A stretch of 58,967 nt of DNA from positions 1-58,967 of the forward strand of contig CANQGM010000014.1 of NCBI GenBank assembly GCA_947623205.1. Direction: 5' to 3'. The position numbers were made by a program, and so were the translations under genes. The notes under the pieces are model-generated. The model did no database searches, was not told the DNA's origin, and saw only the letters and a list, made by a program, of their open reading frames with translations. This DNA comes from an uncultured Clostridia bacterium. Its GTDB lineage: Bacteria > Bacillota > Clostridia > Oscillospirales > Acutalibacteraceae. Positions 17,301 through 25,118 of this stretch are shown here, piece after piece. Position 1 is the first letter of the stretch; each line of letters opens with the position of its first letter.

Positions 17301-17876
17301 TTATTTATTAGAAACTTCGTTATGAAGTATGTCAAGTATTTCATTTACGGCGGCGTCAAGGTCGCCGTTTACTACATTGTATTTGTAACGGTCCTTATAG
17401 CCGATTTCTTTTTCGGCCTCGCAAAGACGCTTTTGTATCATTTCCTCTTTTTCAGTTCCTCTGCGCCTAAGCCGTCTTTCAAGCGACTCCATTGAAGGAG
17501 GAAGCACAAAAATGCTTAGAATATCAGGATATTTTTCCATAATCTGAAGTCCGCCTTTAACCTCAATTTCAAGAAAAACATTATATCCTTCGTTAAGCAT
17601 ATCATTAACCTGTTTTTTAGGAGTACCGTAATAGTTGTCGCAATATTCGGCATATTCAAGAAATCCGTCTTTGCGTATTAAATCTTCAAACTGTTCTCTT
17701 GTAACAAAGTTATAATGTACTCCGTCTATCTCTCCTTCACGGGGAGCGCGAGTGGTGTTTGAAACAGAAAGCCGTATGCTCGGGTCACGTTTTAACAGCT
17801 CCGCTATTATTGTGCCCTTTCCAACGCCCGATGAACCGGTGCATAAAACAAGTTTTCCGCGCTTTTTGCTATTCAT
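17301..17876 (-). CDS. gmk: guanylate kinase
   Basis: Gmk phosphorylates GMP to GDP with ATP, in purine salvage and (p)ppGpp metabolism. The 191-aa protein has the P-loop GSSGVGKGTII, the SNTTRAPREGE GMP-binding segment, and GVHYNFV. ATG 17876 follows GGAG, and an upstream in-frame ATG at 17942 lies within remA. The start overlaps the remA stop by 8 bp, suggesting coupled translation. Confidence 0.96.
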   Translation of the reverse strand: MNSKKRGKLVLCTGSSGVGKGTIIAELLKRDPSIRLSVSNTTRAPREGEIDGVHYNFVTREQFEDLIRKDGFLEYAEYCDNYYGTPKKQVNDMLNEGYNVFLEIEVKGGLQIMEKYPDILSIFVLPPSMESLERRLRRRGTEKEEMIQKRLCEAEKEIGYKDRYKYNVVNGDLDAAVNEILDILHNEVSNK

Positions 17877-18123
17877 CCTTATGCTCCTCGCTTTCTTCGG
17901 TTCTGTTCTGTATAGCCTCACATGAAATTGCGGAAAGTACAACGTGATTGTTTTCCGTAATTAAAACGGACTTGCATTTTCGTCCGCAGGTTGCGTCTAT
18001 AAGCAGACCGTTTGATTTTGATTCCTGAACAATTCGCTTTACGGGTGCCGAATCGGGAGATACTACCGCAATGAGTTTATCTGAACTGACAAGATTTCCA
18101 AATCCTATGTTTATAAGTTTCAT
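17869..18123 (-). CDS. remA: RemA-family regulator (DUF370)
   Basis: An 84-aa protein with the N-terminal KLINIGFGNLVSSDKLIAVVSP typical of RemA/YlzA. In Bacillus RemA is a DNA-binding activator of biofilm matrix and osmoprotection genes. The core to about residue 72 matches the family, and the last dozen residues are acidic. It lies between yicC and gmk, the conserved position. Confidence 0.93.
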   Translation of the reverse strand: MKLINIGFGNLVSSDKLIAVVSPDSAPVKRIVQESKSNGLLIDATCGRKCKSVLITENNHVVLSAISCEAIQNRTEESEEHKDE

Positions 18124-18132
18124 TATGTCACC

Positions 18133-19017
18133 TTATTCAATATTCTGTACTTGTTCGCGTATTTTTTCAATTTCGCTTTTAATGTCAACTACCTTGTGCG
18201 CAAGAGCCGCGTTCTGAACCTTTGAGCCTATTGTATTAGCTTCACGGTTCATTTCCTGAATAATAAAATCAATTTTTCTTCCTACTGGTTCGTCATATTC
18301 AAGAAAATTAAGCAGTTGGTCAAAATGGCTGCGGAGTCTTACGGTTTCCTCCGCAACGGCTACTTTATCTGAAAAAATCGCAACCTCGGTAAGAATACGC
18401 TGTTCACTGATATTAATGTCATTTTCCAGAAGAGTTTGCTTTATTTTTTCAAGCATACGTTCCTCATACTCCGCCACCGTTTGAGGAGAATGTTGTTCAA
18501 CCTCGTCAACAATTGAAAGAATTGTTTTTGCCCGGTTAAGAATATCGGTTTTAAGCTTTTGCCCCTCAGCTTCGCGCATTGTAATAAATGAATTAAGAGC
18601 CGTATCCGTTACGGAAAGCACGTCAGCAGTTATCTGCTCTTCGTCCTCGGCAGCCTTGTGTACGGTGAACACATCGGGAAAACGCGACAGCGATACAACG
18701 GTTATGTCATTCTGCACGCCATATGTTTTGCTTATTTGTTCCATTGCGTCAAGGTAGCCCGACACCAATGAATGATTAACGGTTACCTCAGTGGGAGTTT
18801 CATCTGAGGCGCTGACAGATACATATATATCAATTTTTCCTCTTGCTACCTTTGAACTGACAAAATTTTTAAGTTTATCATCAAGAAATCCATATCCCCT
18901 CGGAGTGCGGGAGGAAAATTCAAAATATCGGTGATTAACGCCTTTGATTTCAACTGTAATTTCACGTCCGTTAAGCACGGTTTCACATCTGCCGAAACCC
19001 GTCATAGACCTTATCAT
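18133..19017 (-). CDS. yicC: YicC/YloC-family endoribonuclease
   Basis: The 294-aa protein begins MIRSMTGFGR and ends with the GRKIDFIIQEMNREANTIGSK signature of the YicC family, shown in E. coli and Bacillus to be endoribonucleases. It is the first gene of the long operon that includes remA, gmk, rpoZ, priA, def, fmt, rsmB, rlmN, stp, prkC, rsgA and thiN. A good promoter is 58-86 nt upstream, and AAAGGAAG precedes the ATG. Confidence 0.93.
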   Translation of the reverse strand: MIRSMTGFGRCETVLNGREITVEIKGVNHRYFEFSSRTPRGYGFLDDKLKNFVSSKVARGKIDIYVSVSASDETPTEVTVNHSLVSGYLDAMEQISKTYGVQNDITVVSLSRFPDVFTVHKAAEDEEQITADVLSVTDTALNSFITMREAEGQKLKTDILNRAKTILSIVDEVEQHSPQTVAEYEERMLEKIKQTLLENDINISEQRILTEVAIFSDKVAVAEETVRLRSHFDQLLNFLEYDEPVGRKIDFIIQEMNREANTIGSKVQNAALAHKVVDIKSEIEKIREQVQNIE

Positions 19018-19074
19018 TTTACTTTCTTCCTTTCAAAACCTCTTTTGCCATTTCATCCCTTTAATATAAAAATT

Positions 19075-19103
19075 ATTATATCACTATTAATATTATTTTA
19101 CAA
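19075..19103 (-). promoter_or_regulatory. sigma-A promoter of the yicC-gmk-prkC operon
   Basis: Minus-strand TTGTAA (19103-19098), 17 nt, TATAAT (19080-19075). Start near 19068, leader about 50 nt. The -35 lies 4 bp from the palindrome at 19107-19130. Confidence 0.65.
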
Positions 19104-19106
19104 TGG

Positions 19107-19130
19107 AGTTATTACAAAAATGTAATAACT
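19107..19130. promoter_or_regulatory. palindromic operator candidate between divergent promoters
   Basis: AGTTATTACA (19107-19116) and TGTAATAACT (19121-19130) form a perfect 10-bp inverted repeat around AAAA. It occupies the gap between the yicC -35 (ending 19103) and the yebC -35 (starting 19138), so neither transcript includes it. That argues for a protein-binding site rather than a terminator, despite the trailing T's. Confidence 0.55.
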
Positions 19131-19137
19131 TTTTATG

Positions 19138-19167
19138 TTTACATAATATATTTGATTGTGATATACT
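19138..19167 (+). promoter_or_regulatory. promoter of yebC
   Basis: TTTACA (19138-19143), 18 nt, TATACT (19162-19167). Start near 19174, leader about 35 nt with AAAGGA before the ATG at 19208. Confidence 0.6.
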
Positions 19168-19207
19168 AAAAAGGATAAATTTATTTTATTTAAAAGGAAT
19201 GAACTTT

Positions 19208-19942
19208 ATGTCAGGGCATAATAAATGGAGTACAATTAAGCAGAAAAAGGGCAAAAACGACGCCGCAAGAGCAAAAGTGTTTACAAAAATCGGCAGGGAA
19301 CTGATAGTTGCTATTAAAGAGGGCGGCAGCGCTGACCCGAGCGTTAACTCTAAACTTAAAGATTGTATTGCAAAAGCAAAGGCGGCAAATGTACCTAATG
19401 ACAATATTGAACGTATAATTAAAAAGGCGGCAAATGAGGGTGACTCTACAAATTATGAAGCTGTTACATACGAGGGATACGGTCCGAACGGCGTTGCAGT
19501 AATTGTTGAGGCTCTTACCGACAACCGCAACAGAACGGCAGGCGAGGTAAGACATTACTTTGATAAATTTGGCGGAAATATGGGTACGCAGGGCTGTGTA
19601 AGCTTTATGTTCTCACAAAAAGGCGTACTCGTTATTGAGCGTGAGGAGCTTGAAAAGGACGAGGATACAGTTATGAGCGACGCTCTTGAATGCGGCGCTT
19701 CAGACTTTGAATCTGATGATGATATTTTTACGATTTACACCGAACCGGAAGATTTCGGCGGCGTAAGAGATGACCTTGAAAAACTCGGATACACCTTTGT
19801 TTCTGCTGAACTTGAAATGGTGCCGAGCACTTATACCAAACTTGAAGACGAAGAAACCGCTGCTAATATGCAGAAAATGCTTGATATGTTTGAGGATAAT
19901 GACGATATTCAGAACGTATGGCACAATTGGGAAACAGACTGA
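19208..19942 (+). CDS. yebC: YebC/PmpR-family regulatory protein
   Basis: The 244-aa protein begins MSGHNKWSTIKQKKGKNDAA, the invariant YebC/TACO1 N terminus. Family members have been described as DNA-binding regulators, and more recently as translation factors that help ribosomes through proline stretches. Here the C-terminal part is very acidic. The start at 19208 is chosen for the conserved N terminus and the AAAGGA site; the longer frame upstream is not credible. It is monocistronic, followed by a strong terminator, and divergent from the yicC operon. Confidence 0.95.
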   Translation: MSGHNKWSTIKQKKGKNDAARAKVFTKIGRELIVAIKEGGSADPSVNSKLKDCIAKAKAANVPNDNIERIIKKAANEGDSTNYEAVTYEGYGPNGVAVIVEALTDNRNRTAGEVRHYFDKFGGNMGTQGCVSFMFSQKGVLVIEREELEKDEDTVMSDALECGASDFESDDDIFTIYTEPEDFGGVRDDLEKLGYTFVSAELEMVPSTYTKLEDEETAANMQKMLDMFEDNDDIQNVWHNWETD

Positions 19943-19971
19943 TAACCTAACTAACTTTTTACACAAATAAT

Positions 19972-20008
19972 AAAATCACCTTTTCATAATAATGAAAGGG
20001 TGATTTTT
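19972..20008 (+). terminator. bidirectional terminator, yebC and dockerin gene
   Basis: AAATCACC-T-TTTCAT pairs with ATGAAA-G-GGTGATTT around an AATA loop, with one T-G wobble, followed by a long T-run on the plus strand. The A-rich 5' flank gives a T-rich tail on the minus strand, so it can also stop the convergent dockerin gene. Confidence 0.9.
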
Positions 20009-20013
20009 TATTT

Positions 20014-21354
20014 TTAGCTTTCAGCTTTTCTTGAAATAAGTACAAGATCCTTGTTGTTTACCGAGCCGTCAAGATTAAAATCTGCCGCCTTAAAGTATGC
20101 GCCGCTTAGGTTATAGGTATTTACAAAATATCCCATAAGCTTTGACACATCGTTTGACTTTACATTTCCTTCACCTGTTAAGTCTCCCATAACCGCAACG
20201 GCATATTCTTCGTTATTAAGCGTCACTCTCTGCCCTGTTTTGATTTTTCCGCTTGTCACGCTTTCACCGCTGCTGCTTTTTAATGATACCAAAACAGAAA
20301 AACTCTTTTTAAAATCTGTCACATTTGTTCCGCTTGTAATTCCGTACATTATTCCGTCGGAAGATATTTTATAATTGTTGTAAGTATTTTTTAAATTTTT
20401 GTCGCCGGCTCCGTTATTATTGTTGTTATTAAAATTAATTGATAAGTCTTTAAATTCGCTGTTTGAAATTACAAGGCAATCATAATCGTTTTTTACTACT
20501 GCCGTTTTGTCATTATATGATGCTATAAGCTTTATATTGTTGTTATGATTAAAATATTTTACATTATCTGAATTAACAGGCTGTAAGGCTATGCCGCTGT
20601 ATGACAAATATCTTAATGAGTTTTTGCTTATTGTTACTGAATTTATTTCAGTTGAATCTATTTGTCTGCTGCCGTCTCCTGTAAGTGACACAAGCCTGCC
20701 GGAGATCGTTGCAACCCATCCGCTGCCGGAATTATATATTGAAGTATCCCTGTCGATATGTGCGCAATAATACGATTTTCCGTCTGCCAATCGGTAAACA
20801 GAACCGTCATACAAACGAGCATAAGTATTTGAGTTGTTGTTAAAAAGTTCAGTTACATTTTGTGAGAAAACGTAATTACTGCTGTGTTCTCCGTTTATCG
20901 AATAACTTGAAACATAAGCAAACGCGCTGTCGGTCCTTATAAAAAACGCTTTACCGCCCGAAACAGAAAAACTACCCGCAAGCAACGACGACATATTTTT
21001 AAAATCGTAATATTTACATTCTCCGTTTTCCATATTCATCTGAGCAATGCAGTAAAGCTTGCTTTTTAAATTTTTTTCAACTAACGCGCAGGTATATTTG
21101 CCGTTTTGACAAACCGACTTAATATTGCCCTCAACCGTAACATATCTGTTATGTACATTTGGAAGCAGCATTGACGAATAAATTATACTTCCCTTAAAAC
21201 CATAGGCAAAGGCGCCGCTGTTGTTGCTGTCAACGGTAATTTTTTTGCAGTTACTTAATATATCTACATTATAAGAAGTTGAGGCGTTAATAATTTGTAC
21301 TGAACTTAAAATACAAATCATTAACGAAAGTATTAAAGAAGCTATCTTTCTCAT
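20014..21354 (-). CDS. secreted protein with C-terminal dockerin-like module
   Basis: The 446-aa product starts with a signal peptide (MRKIASLILSLMICILSSVQ). Residues about 30-330 are a repeat-rich beta region with many serines, asparagines and tyrosines; I recognise no enzyme. A poly-Asn stretch precedes about 50 residues of unknown fold. The last 58 residues form a dockerin-like pair of calcium loops: GDLTGEGNVKSND, somewhat degenerate, and ADFNLDGSVNNKD, canonical. Dockerins bind cohesins on scaffoldins or the cell surface. With no glycoside hydrolase domain, this could be a sensor or adhesion protein. ATG 21354 has GGAG 6 nt upstream. A terminator lies on each side. Confidence 0.8.
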   Translation of the reverse strand: MRKIASLILSLMICILSSVQIINASTSYNVDILSNCKKITVDSNNSGAFAYGFKGSIIYSSMLLPNVHNRYVTVEGNIKSVCQNGKYTCALVEKNLKSKLYCIAQMNMENGECKYYDFKNMSSLLAGSFSVSGGKAFFIRTDSAFAYVSSYSINGEHSSNYVFSQNVTELFNNNSNTYARLYDGSVYRLADGKSYYCAHIDRDTSIYNSGSGWVATISGRLVSLTGDGSRQIDSTEINSVTISKNSLRYLSYSGIALQPVNSDNVKYFNHNNNIKLIASYNDKTAVVKNDYDCLVISNSEFKDLSINFNNNNNNGAGDKNLKNTYNNYKISSDGIMYGITSGTNVTDFKKSFSVLVSLKSSSGESVTSGKIKTGQRVTLNNEEYAVAVMGDLTGEGNVKSNDVSKLMGYFVNTYNLSGAYFKAADFNLDGSVNNKDLVLISRKAES

Positions 21355-21409
21355 ACTAAACTCCAAATAATCCGGTGTGATTTCATTTCACGCCCCCATA
21401 AAAGCACAA

Positions 21410-21440
21410 ATGGCAACAACGGAAAATCCGCTGTTGCCAT
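21410..21440 (-). terminator. terminator of the lipocalin-like gene
   Basis: ATGGCAACA pairs with TGTTGCCAT and CGGA pairs with TCCG around a TTT loop (one G-T wobble between the two stems). It lies 14 nt past the stop at 21454, but the following T-run is short. Confidence 0.7.
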
Positions 21441-21453
21441 AAAAATATTTGAT

Positions 21454-22398
21454 TTACCTTATTTCATCGCTGCTTGAGCCTGTATCTCTTTCAAAGCCGA
21501 TAAAGCCGTTTATTACCATTATATCATTTTTAAATTCATATATAAGATCCATTGTATATTCCTGGTCGGCATAGTATTTAACAGAAATTGTATTATCGGT
21601 ATATGTATAAACACCGTTAACAATCAATTGGTCATTCTGATTAATTAAAACAGTGCCGTCGGAATTAAATTCATATGTATAATTAAGACTGTTTCCTCCG
21701 TTGTAGCTTTCAGAGTCTTTCCATCTGCCGATAATTTTTTCATTCGGCTTAAATTTTTCATCAACTTTAAGGTCAAAGGGTTTAAGGGACGCGCTCTTCA
21801 GAGAAAACTCCGTATTATAGGTTGAATTTTTAAGTGTTAAGGTCCTGCCAGTAAAAATATTGCCGGATATCGAGTACTCAAATTCCTGCGAAGAATTTAC
21901 AATATTGAGTATCATCGTCTTTGTATCATTTTCAGAATTAACCGCGTAATTTCCTACATATTTTATAGTGCCAAATGTAACTGAGGCTGTACCGTCCTCA
22001 TCAAATGTATAATAATAGTTGGAATCAATTTCAGACGAAGATGTTGTCGCCTCATCGGCAGTTGACGAATTTTCAATAACCCACGTTCCCACAACGCTTG
22101 TATTGAAAAAACACTTAAATACCAAAAATGCGAGCAAAACAACAATAACGCATACAAGAGAAATAATAATTGGCGTCTGTAAAAATCGCTTTTTCTTTAC
22201 TGCTGCCGCACCAACATCAGTCCGGTAGTTATCAGGCTGCACCTGCTGAATACCGGTTTCGGCAAGCTCCTCAGAAAAAACGCCCTCAAAATCAACACTG
22301 TTATCTGACACATTCTCATCATTTGATGTAAATGTGCTGTCAATTTCATTATTTTCAGTCTTAGGTTCAGAGTCAAAAAAATCTTTATTTTCGTCCAA
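21454..22398 (-). CDS. membrane protein with two lipocalin-like domains
   Basis: The 314-aa protein has an acidic, disordered N-terminal cytoplasmic part (about 1-68), a basic patch AAVKKKRF, a transmembrane helix at about 75-97, and two extracellular repeats starting VVGTWVIEN and IIGRWKDSE. Each repeat holds a beta-strand pattern ending in a DGT turn (FDEDGTASVTF, FNSDGTVLI) like small lipocalin or DUF5640-type domains. The function is unknown. The start is a TTG with AGGAGG 9 nt upstream, and a promoter lies at 22432-22460. It is probably monocistronic. Confidence 0.7.
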   Translation of the reverse strand: MDENKDFFDSEPKTENNEIDSTFTSNDENVSDNSVDFEGVFSEELAETGIQQVQPDNYRTDVGAAAVKKKRFLQTPIIISLVCVIVVLLAFLVFKCFFNTSVVGTWVIENSSTADEATTSSSEIDSNYYYTFDEDGTASVTFGTIKYVGNYAVNSENDTKTMILNIVNSSQEFEYSISGNIFTGRTLTLKNSTYNTEFSLKSASLKPFDLKVDEKFKPNEKIIGRWKDSESYNGGNSLNYTYEFNSDGTVLINQNDQLIVNGVYTYTDNTISVKYYADQEYTMDLIYEFKNDIMVINGFIGFERDTGSSSDEIR

Positions 22399-22431
22399 CC
22401 TTAATACCTCCTTAATTTTATTATTAAAAAT

Positions 22432-22460
22432 ATAATACTATAATCTATACAATAAATCAA
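22432..22460 (-). promoter_or_regulatory. promoter of the lipocalin-like gene
   Basis: Minus-strand TTGATT (22460-22455), 17 nt, TATTAT (22437-22432), 34 nt upstream of the TTG start. Confidence 0.5.
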
Positions 22461-22472
22461 CCATTTTTTAGC

Positions 22473-23582
22473 TTATTTAAAAAACATATATATCTGACAT
22501 TTCAGCGTTCCGTTATAAACCTTGCGCCGTTTGTCCGCTTTTCTGCCGAAAATTTTCTCAAAATCATCATCGGGACTTATTATTGTGTAGCTTTTCCCCT
22601 TTTCTCTTACAAATTTTTCACCCATAATTTTATACAGTTCTTCGGCTGATTTTACATCAAGCAAGCGTTCGCCATACGGCGGATTTGTGATAACTGTCTG
22701 AAAATCTTTTTCTGTTTTAAAATTTCTTATATCGCGTTTTTTAAAAACTATTCTGTCGGCAACTCCTGCTATTTCTGCATTTTTGCGCGCAGTATCGAGC
22801 GCTGCTTCATCAATATCATATCCGGTTGCAATAAATGTGCTGTCTTTTTTGATTTTTGATTTTGCCAGTTCCCTTTCATAGTCAAAGACTTTTTTATCTA
22901 TGCAGTTCCATTTTTCGCAGGCAAAATATCTGTTAAGGCCGGGCGCAATATTAAGCGCCTTTAATGCTGCCTCTATCAGAATTGTACCGCTGCCGCACAT
23001 AGGGTCGGTTACAAAATGATTTGAGCGAACGCGGGAAAGGTCAACCATTGCCGCGGCAAGCGTTTCTTTAATTGGCGCTTCATTTGAATCGGCTCTGTAA
23101 CCGCGCTTGTGAAGTCCCGCCCCTGAGGTGTCAAGCATTATGCTGACCTTATCGTTCATAATTAAAAATTGTATTTGGTGAACAGCGCCGGTTTCTTCAA
23201 ACCAGGGTAGCATATATTTTTGTGAAAGCCGGTCCGCTGCCGCTTTTTTAATTATTTTTTGGCAATCAGGAACACTTTTAAGCTTGGAGCTTATGCATCT
23301 GCCCTTTACCGGAAACGCTTCAGTCGATTCTATATAATCCTCCCATTTAATTTTTCGAACATTGTCAAACAGCTCCTCAAATGAGCGCGCTTCAAACTCC
23401 GCAAGCAAAATATGTATGCGCTCCGCATATCGTGAGTTTATGTTTGCCTTGGCAAGCGTCACATAGTCTCCGCTGAAAGTTACTCTTCCGTTTTCAGCGG
23501 ATACATCATTTATGCCGAGGTATCTAAGCTCATTTGCGCAAAGACCTTCAAGTCCGAAAATACAGGGTGCCGAAAATTTCAA
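22473..23582 (-). CDS. THUMP-domain RNA guanine N2-methyltransferase
   Basis: The 369-aa protein has an N-terminal ferredoxin-like plus THUMP region (about 1-155) and a Rossmann methyltransferase with DPMCGSGTILIEAA (motif I), GYDIDEAALDTARKNA and the NPPYGERL motif that binds the target base. It belongs to the RlmL/YpsC family; Firmicutes YpsC-type enzymes methylate 23S rRNA. The start is a TTG with GGAGG 10 nt upstream. A terminator-like hairpin sits just before the SD, so expression may depend on the promoter at 23640-23669 in the end of hpf. Confidence 0.88.
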   Translation of the reverse strand: MKFSAPCIFGLEGLCANELRYLGINDVSAENGRVTFSGDYVTLAKANINSRYAERIHILLAEFEARSFEELFDNVRKIKWEDYIESTEAFPVKGRCISSKLKSVPDCQKIIKKAAADRLSQKYMLPWFEETGAVHQIQFLIMNDKVSIMLDTSGAGLHKRGYRADSNEAPIKETLAAAMVDLSRVRSNHFVTDPMCGSGTILIEAALKALNIAPGLNRYFACEKWNCIDKKVFDYERELAKSKIKKDSTFIATGYDIDEAALDTARKNAEIAGVADRIVFKKRDIRNFKTEKDFQTVITNPPYGERLLDVKSAEELYKIMGEKFVREKGKSYTIISPDDDFEKIFGRKADKRRKVYNGTLKCQIYMFFK

Positions 23583-23600
23583 TTTGAGTTATCCTCCATA

Positions 23601-23630
23601 AAAAGGGTACCGGAAAACCGATACCCTTTT
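23601..23630 (-). terminator. hpf terminator / leader hairpin of the THUMP gene
   Basis: AAAAGGGTA-T-CGG pairs with CCG-G-TACCCTTTT around TTTT, followed by T's and at once by the GGAGG of the THUMP methyltransferase gene. It lies 19 nt past the hpf stop. It can end the hpf transcript, or act as a leader hairpin if transcription starts near 23633. Confidence 0.75.
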
Positions 23631-23639
23631 ATATAATTA

Positions 23640-23669
23640 ACTATACAAATTACTCTGCCGAGGGTTCAA
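23640..23669 (-). promoter_or_regulatory. possible promoter of the THUMP methyltransferase gene
   Basis: Minus-strand TTGAAC (23669-23664), 18 nt, TATAGT (23645-23640), overlapping the last codons of hpf. The start near 23633 would place the 23601-23630 hairpin at the extreme 5' end of the mRNA. Confidence 0.4.
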
Positions 23670-24192
23670 GCAAACCATAATTACCGTCGGAACGCTTGTA
23701 AACAACATTTACTTCATCTGTTTCAGAATTTATAAACATAAAAAAGTTATGGTTTACCATATTCATTTCTAAAATTGCCTCATCAGTTGAAATCGGTTTA
23801 ATAATAACACGTTTTTTGCGAACAATTTTATAGTCTTCATCATCCTCTTCAGAATCATTTAACTCGGGCGTCTGCATAATAAAATCTTCAATGGCGCCGG
23901 TTTTTATTTTCTTCTCAAGGCGGGTTTTATTTTTGCGGATCTGCCGCATGAGCATATCAATTACCCTGTCGAGCGCGTCATTCATCTCGGTCATTGTACT
24001 TTCTGCACGGTAAACCATTCCGTGGTCGCTGATTGTTATTTCAACAGTCTGACGGTTTTTTTCAAGGGTAACAACTACATTAACAGCGGCATTCTCTGAA
24101 AATAGCTTTTCAAATTTTCTGAGTTTTTTCTCCGCCCTTTCTTTAAAATTTTCTTTCAGGTTTACTTTTCTGGCTGTAAATGTGATTTTCAT
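23650..24192 (-). CDS. hpf: long-form ribosome hibernation promoting factor
   Basis: Long HPF dimerises 70S ribosomes into inactive 100S particles in stationary phase. The 180-aa protein has the N-terminal HPF/RaiA domain (MKITFTARKVNLKENFKERAEKKL, about 1-100), a linker rich in acidic residues, and the C-terminal dimerisation domain (KPISTDEAILEMNMVNHNFF to NYGLLEP). ATG 24192 has GGAGG upstream. It follows the S1 protein gene by 24 nt in the same operon. Confidence 0.94.
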   Translation of the reverse strand: MKITFTARKVNLKENFKERAEKKLRKFEKLFSENAAVNVVVTLEKNRQTVEITISDHGMVYRAESTMTEMNDALDRVIDMLMRQIRKNKTRLEKKIKTGAIEDFIMQTPELNDSEEDDEDYKIVRKKRVIIKPISTDEAILEMNMVNHNFFMFINSETDEVNVVYKRSDGNYGLLEPSAE

Positions 24193-24216
24193 TACATTAC
24201 CTCCCTGCATTAAATT

Positions 24217-24702
24217 TTATCTTCTGCCGCTTCCGTTTCCTCTTCTGCTGTAACCGCGGTTTTCACCTCCACGTTTGAGGTCTGACATTTTATCCTCACT
24301 TGTCTGCTTAAACTTTGACATCATGTCCTCAAAAGAAGACGGCGCCCTTTTTGCTGAATCCTGCCACTCGTAGTCACCCGGTGATTTTACGGGAGGAGCA
24401 GGTTTATATGGCTGTTGTCTGCGGAAATTCTGTTTTTGAGGTTTATCATCAGGCTTTTTTCGCTGCTCCTCCGGGAGCGCCTGCTTCATTGATAAACTGA
24501 TTTTCCCGTTATTTAACGCAAGGACCTTAACCTTAACGGTTTGTCCAAGCTTAACGTAATCGCTTATTTCATTGATGAATGTCGGCGCAACCTCGGAAAT
24601 ATGTACCATACCTGTTTTAGAATCAGGCAAATCAACAAACGCACCGAACTTTGTAATACCGGAAACTTTACCTTCCAAAATCATTCCGACTTCAATTGCC
24701 AT
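24217..24702 (-). CDS. S1-domain RNA-binding protein (YabR-like)
   Basis: The first 72 residues form an S1 OB fold (EGKVSGITKFGAFVDLPDSKTGMVHIS). The rest is a low-complexity Pro/Gln/Lys-rich linker and a C-terminal RGG-like basic tail. The family includes YabR of Bacillus, which also follows divIC, and general stress protein 13. RNA binding is expected; the precise role is not known. Confidence 0.88.
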   Translation of the reverse strand: MAIEVGMILEGKVSGITKFGAFVDLPDSKTGMVHISEVAPTFINEISDYVKLGQTVKVKVLALNNGKISLSMKQALPEEQRKKPDDKPQKQNFRRQQPYKPAPPVKSPGDYEWQDSAKRAPSSFEDMMSKFKQTSEDKMSDLKRGGENRGYSRRGNGSGRR

Positions 24703-24746
24703 AAAAAATTATATCCCCTTAAATTTATTTAAATCCTATATTAAAA

Positions 24747-25118
24747 TCAGTCTCCGGCTACATTAATAAATATTCTTTCGCCTTCACTGACATAACCAAG
24801 ATTTTCTTTTGCTATTTTTTCTATATACTCTGAAAGCTCGTCGCCCTTATATTCCTGAACCTTTTTAAGATACTGTGTTTCTATTTCAACAACATTTATC
24901 TGCTGCTGCAAATCCTTTAACTCGGCTTTTTTATCGGCAATTTGAACATTTTGATTTATTATTGTAATTACCGCGTAAAATGCAAATCCTATAATTGCAA
25001 GATAAATCAAAAAATACTTTCTTCTTTTTGTTCTTTTAGGTTTTATCTCTTTTATCGTACCCTTTTCTTCATCCGGATATACCTGATTTTTTTTTGCTTT
25101 TACTGTTTCTTTTTCCAT
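24747..25118 (-). CDS. divIC: DivIC/FtsB-type septum formation initiator
   Basis: A 123-aa bitopic protein: a basic cytoplasmic N terminus (1-33), a transmembrane helix (about 34-54), a coiled coil (about 55-90) and a C-terminal part ENLGYVSEGERIF typical of DivIC. It joins FtsL and DivIB (FtsQ) at the division septum. Its start lies 50 bp inside yabQ, and the ribosome-binding site is weak (AAAAGG, 12 nt away), so translational coupling to yabQ is likely. Confidence 0.88.
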   Translation of the reverse strand: MEKETVKAKKNQVYPDEEKGTIKEIKPKRTKRRKYFLIYLAIIGFAFYAVITIINQNVQIADKKAELKDLQQQINVVEIETQYLKKVQEYKGDELSEYIEKIAKENLGYVSEGERIFINVAGD

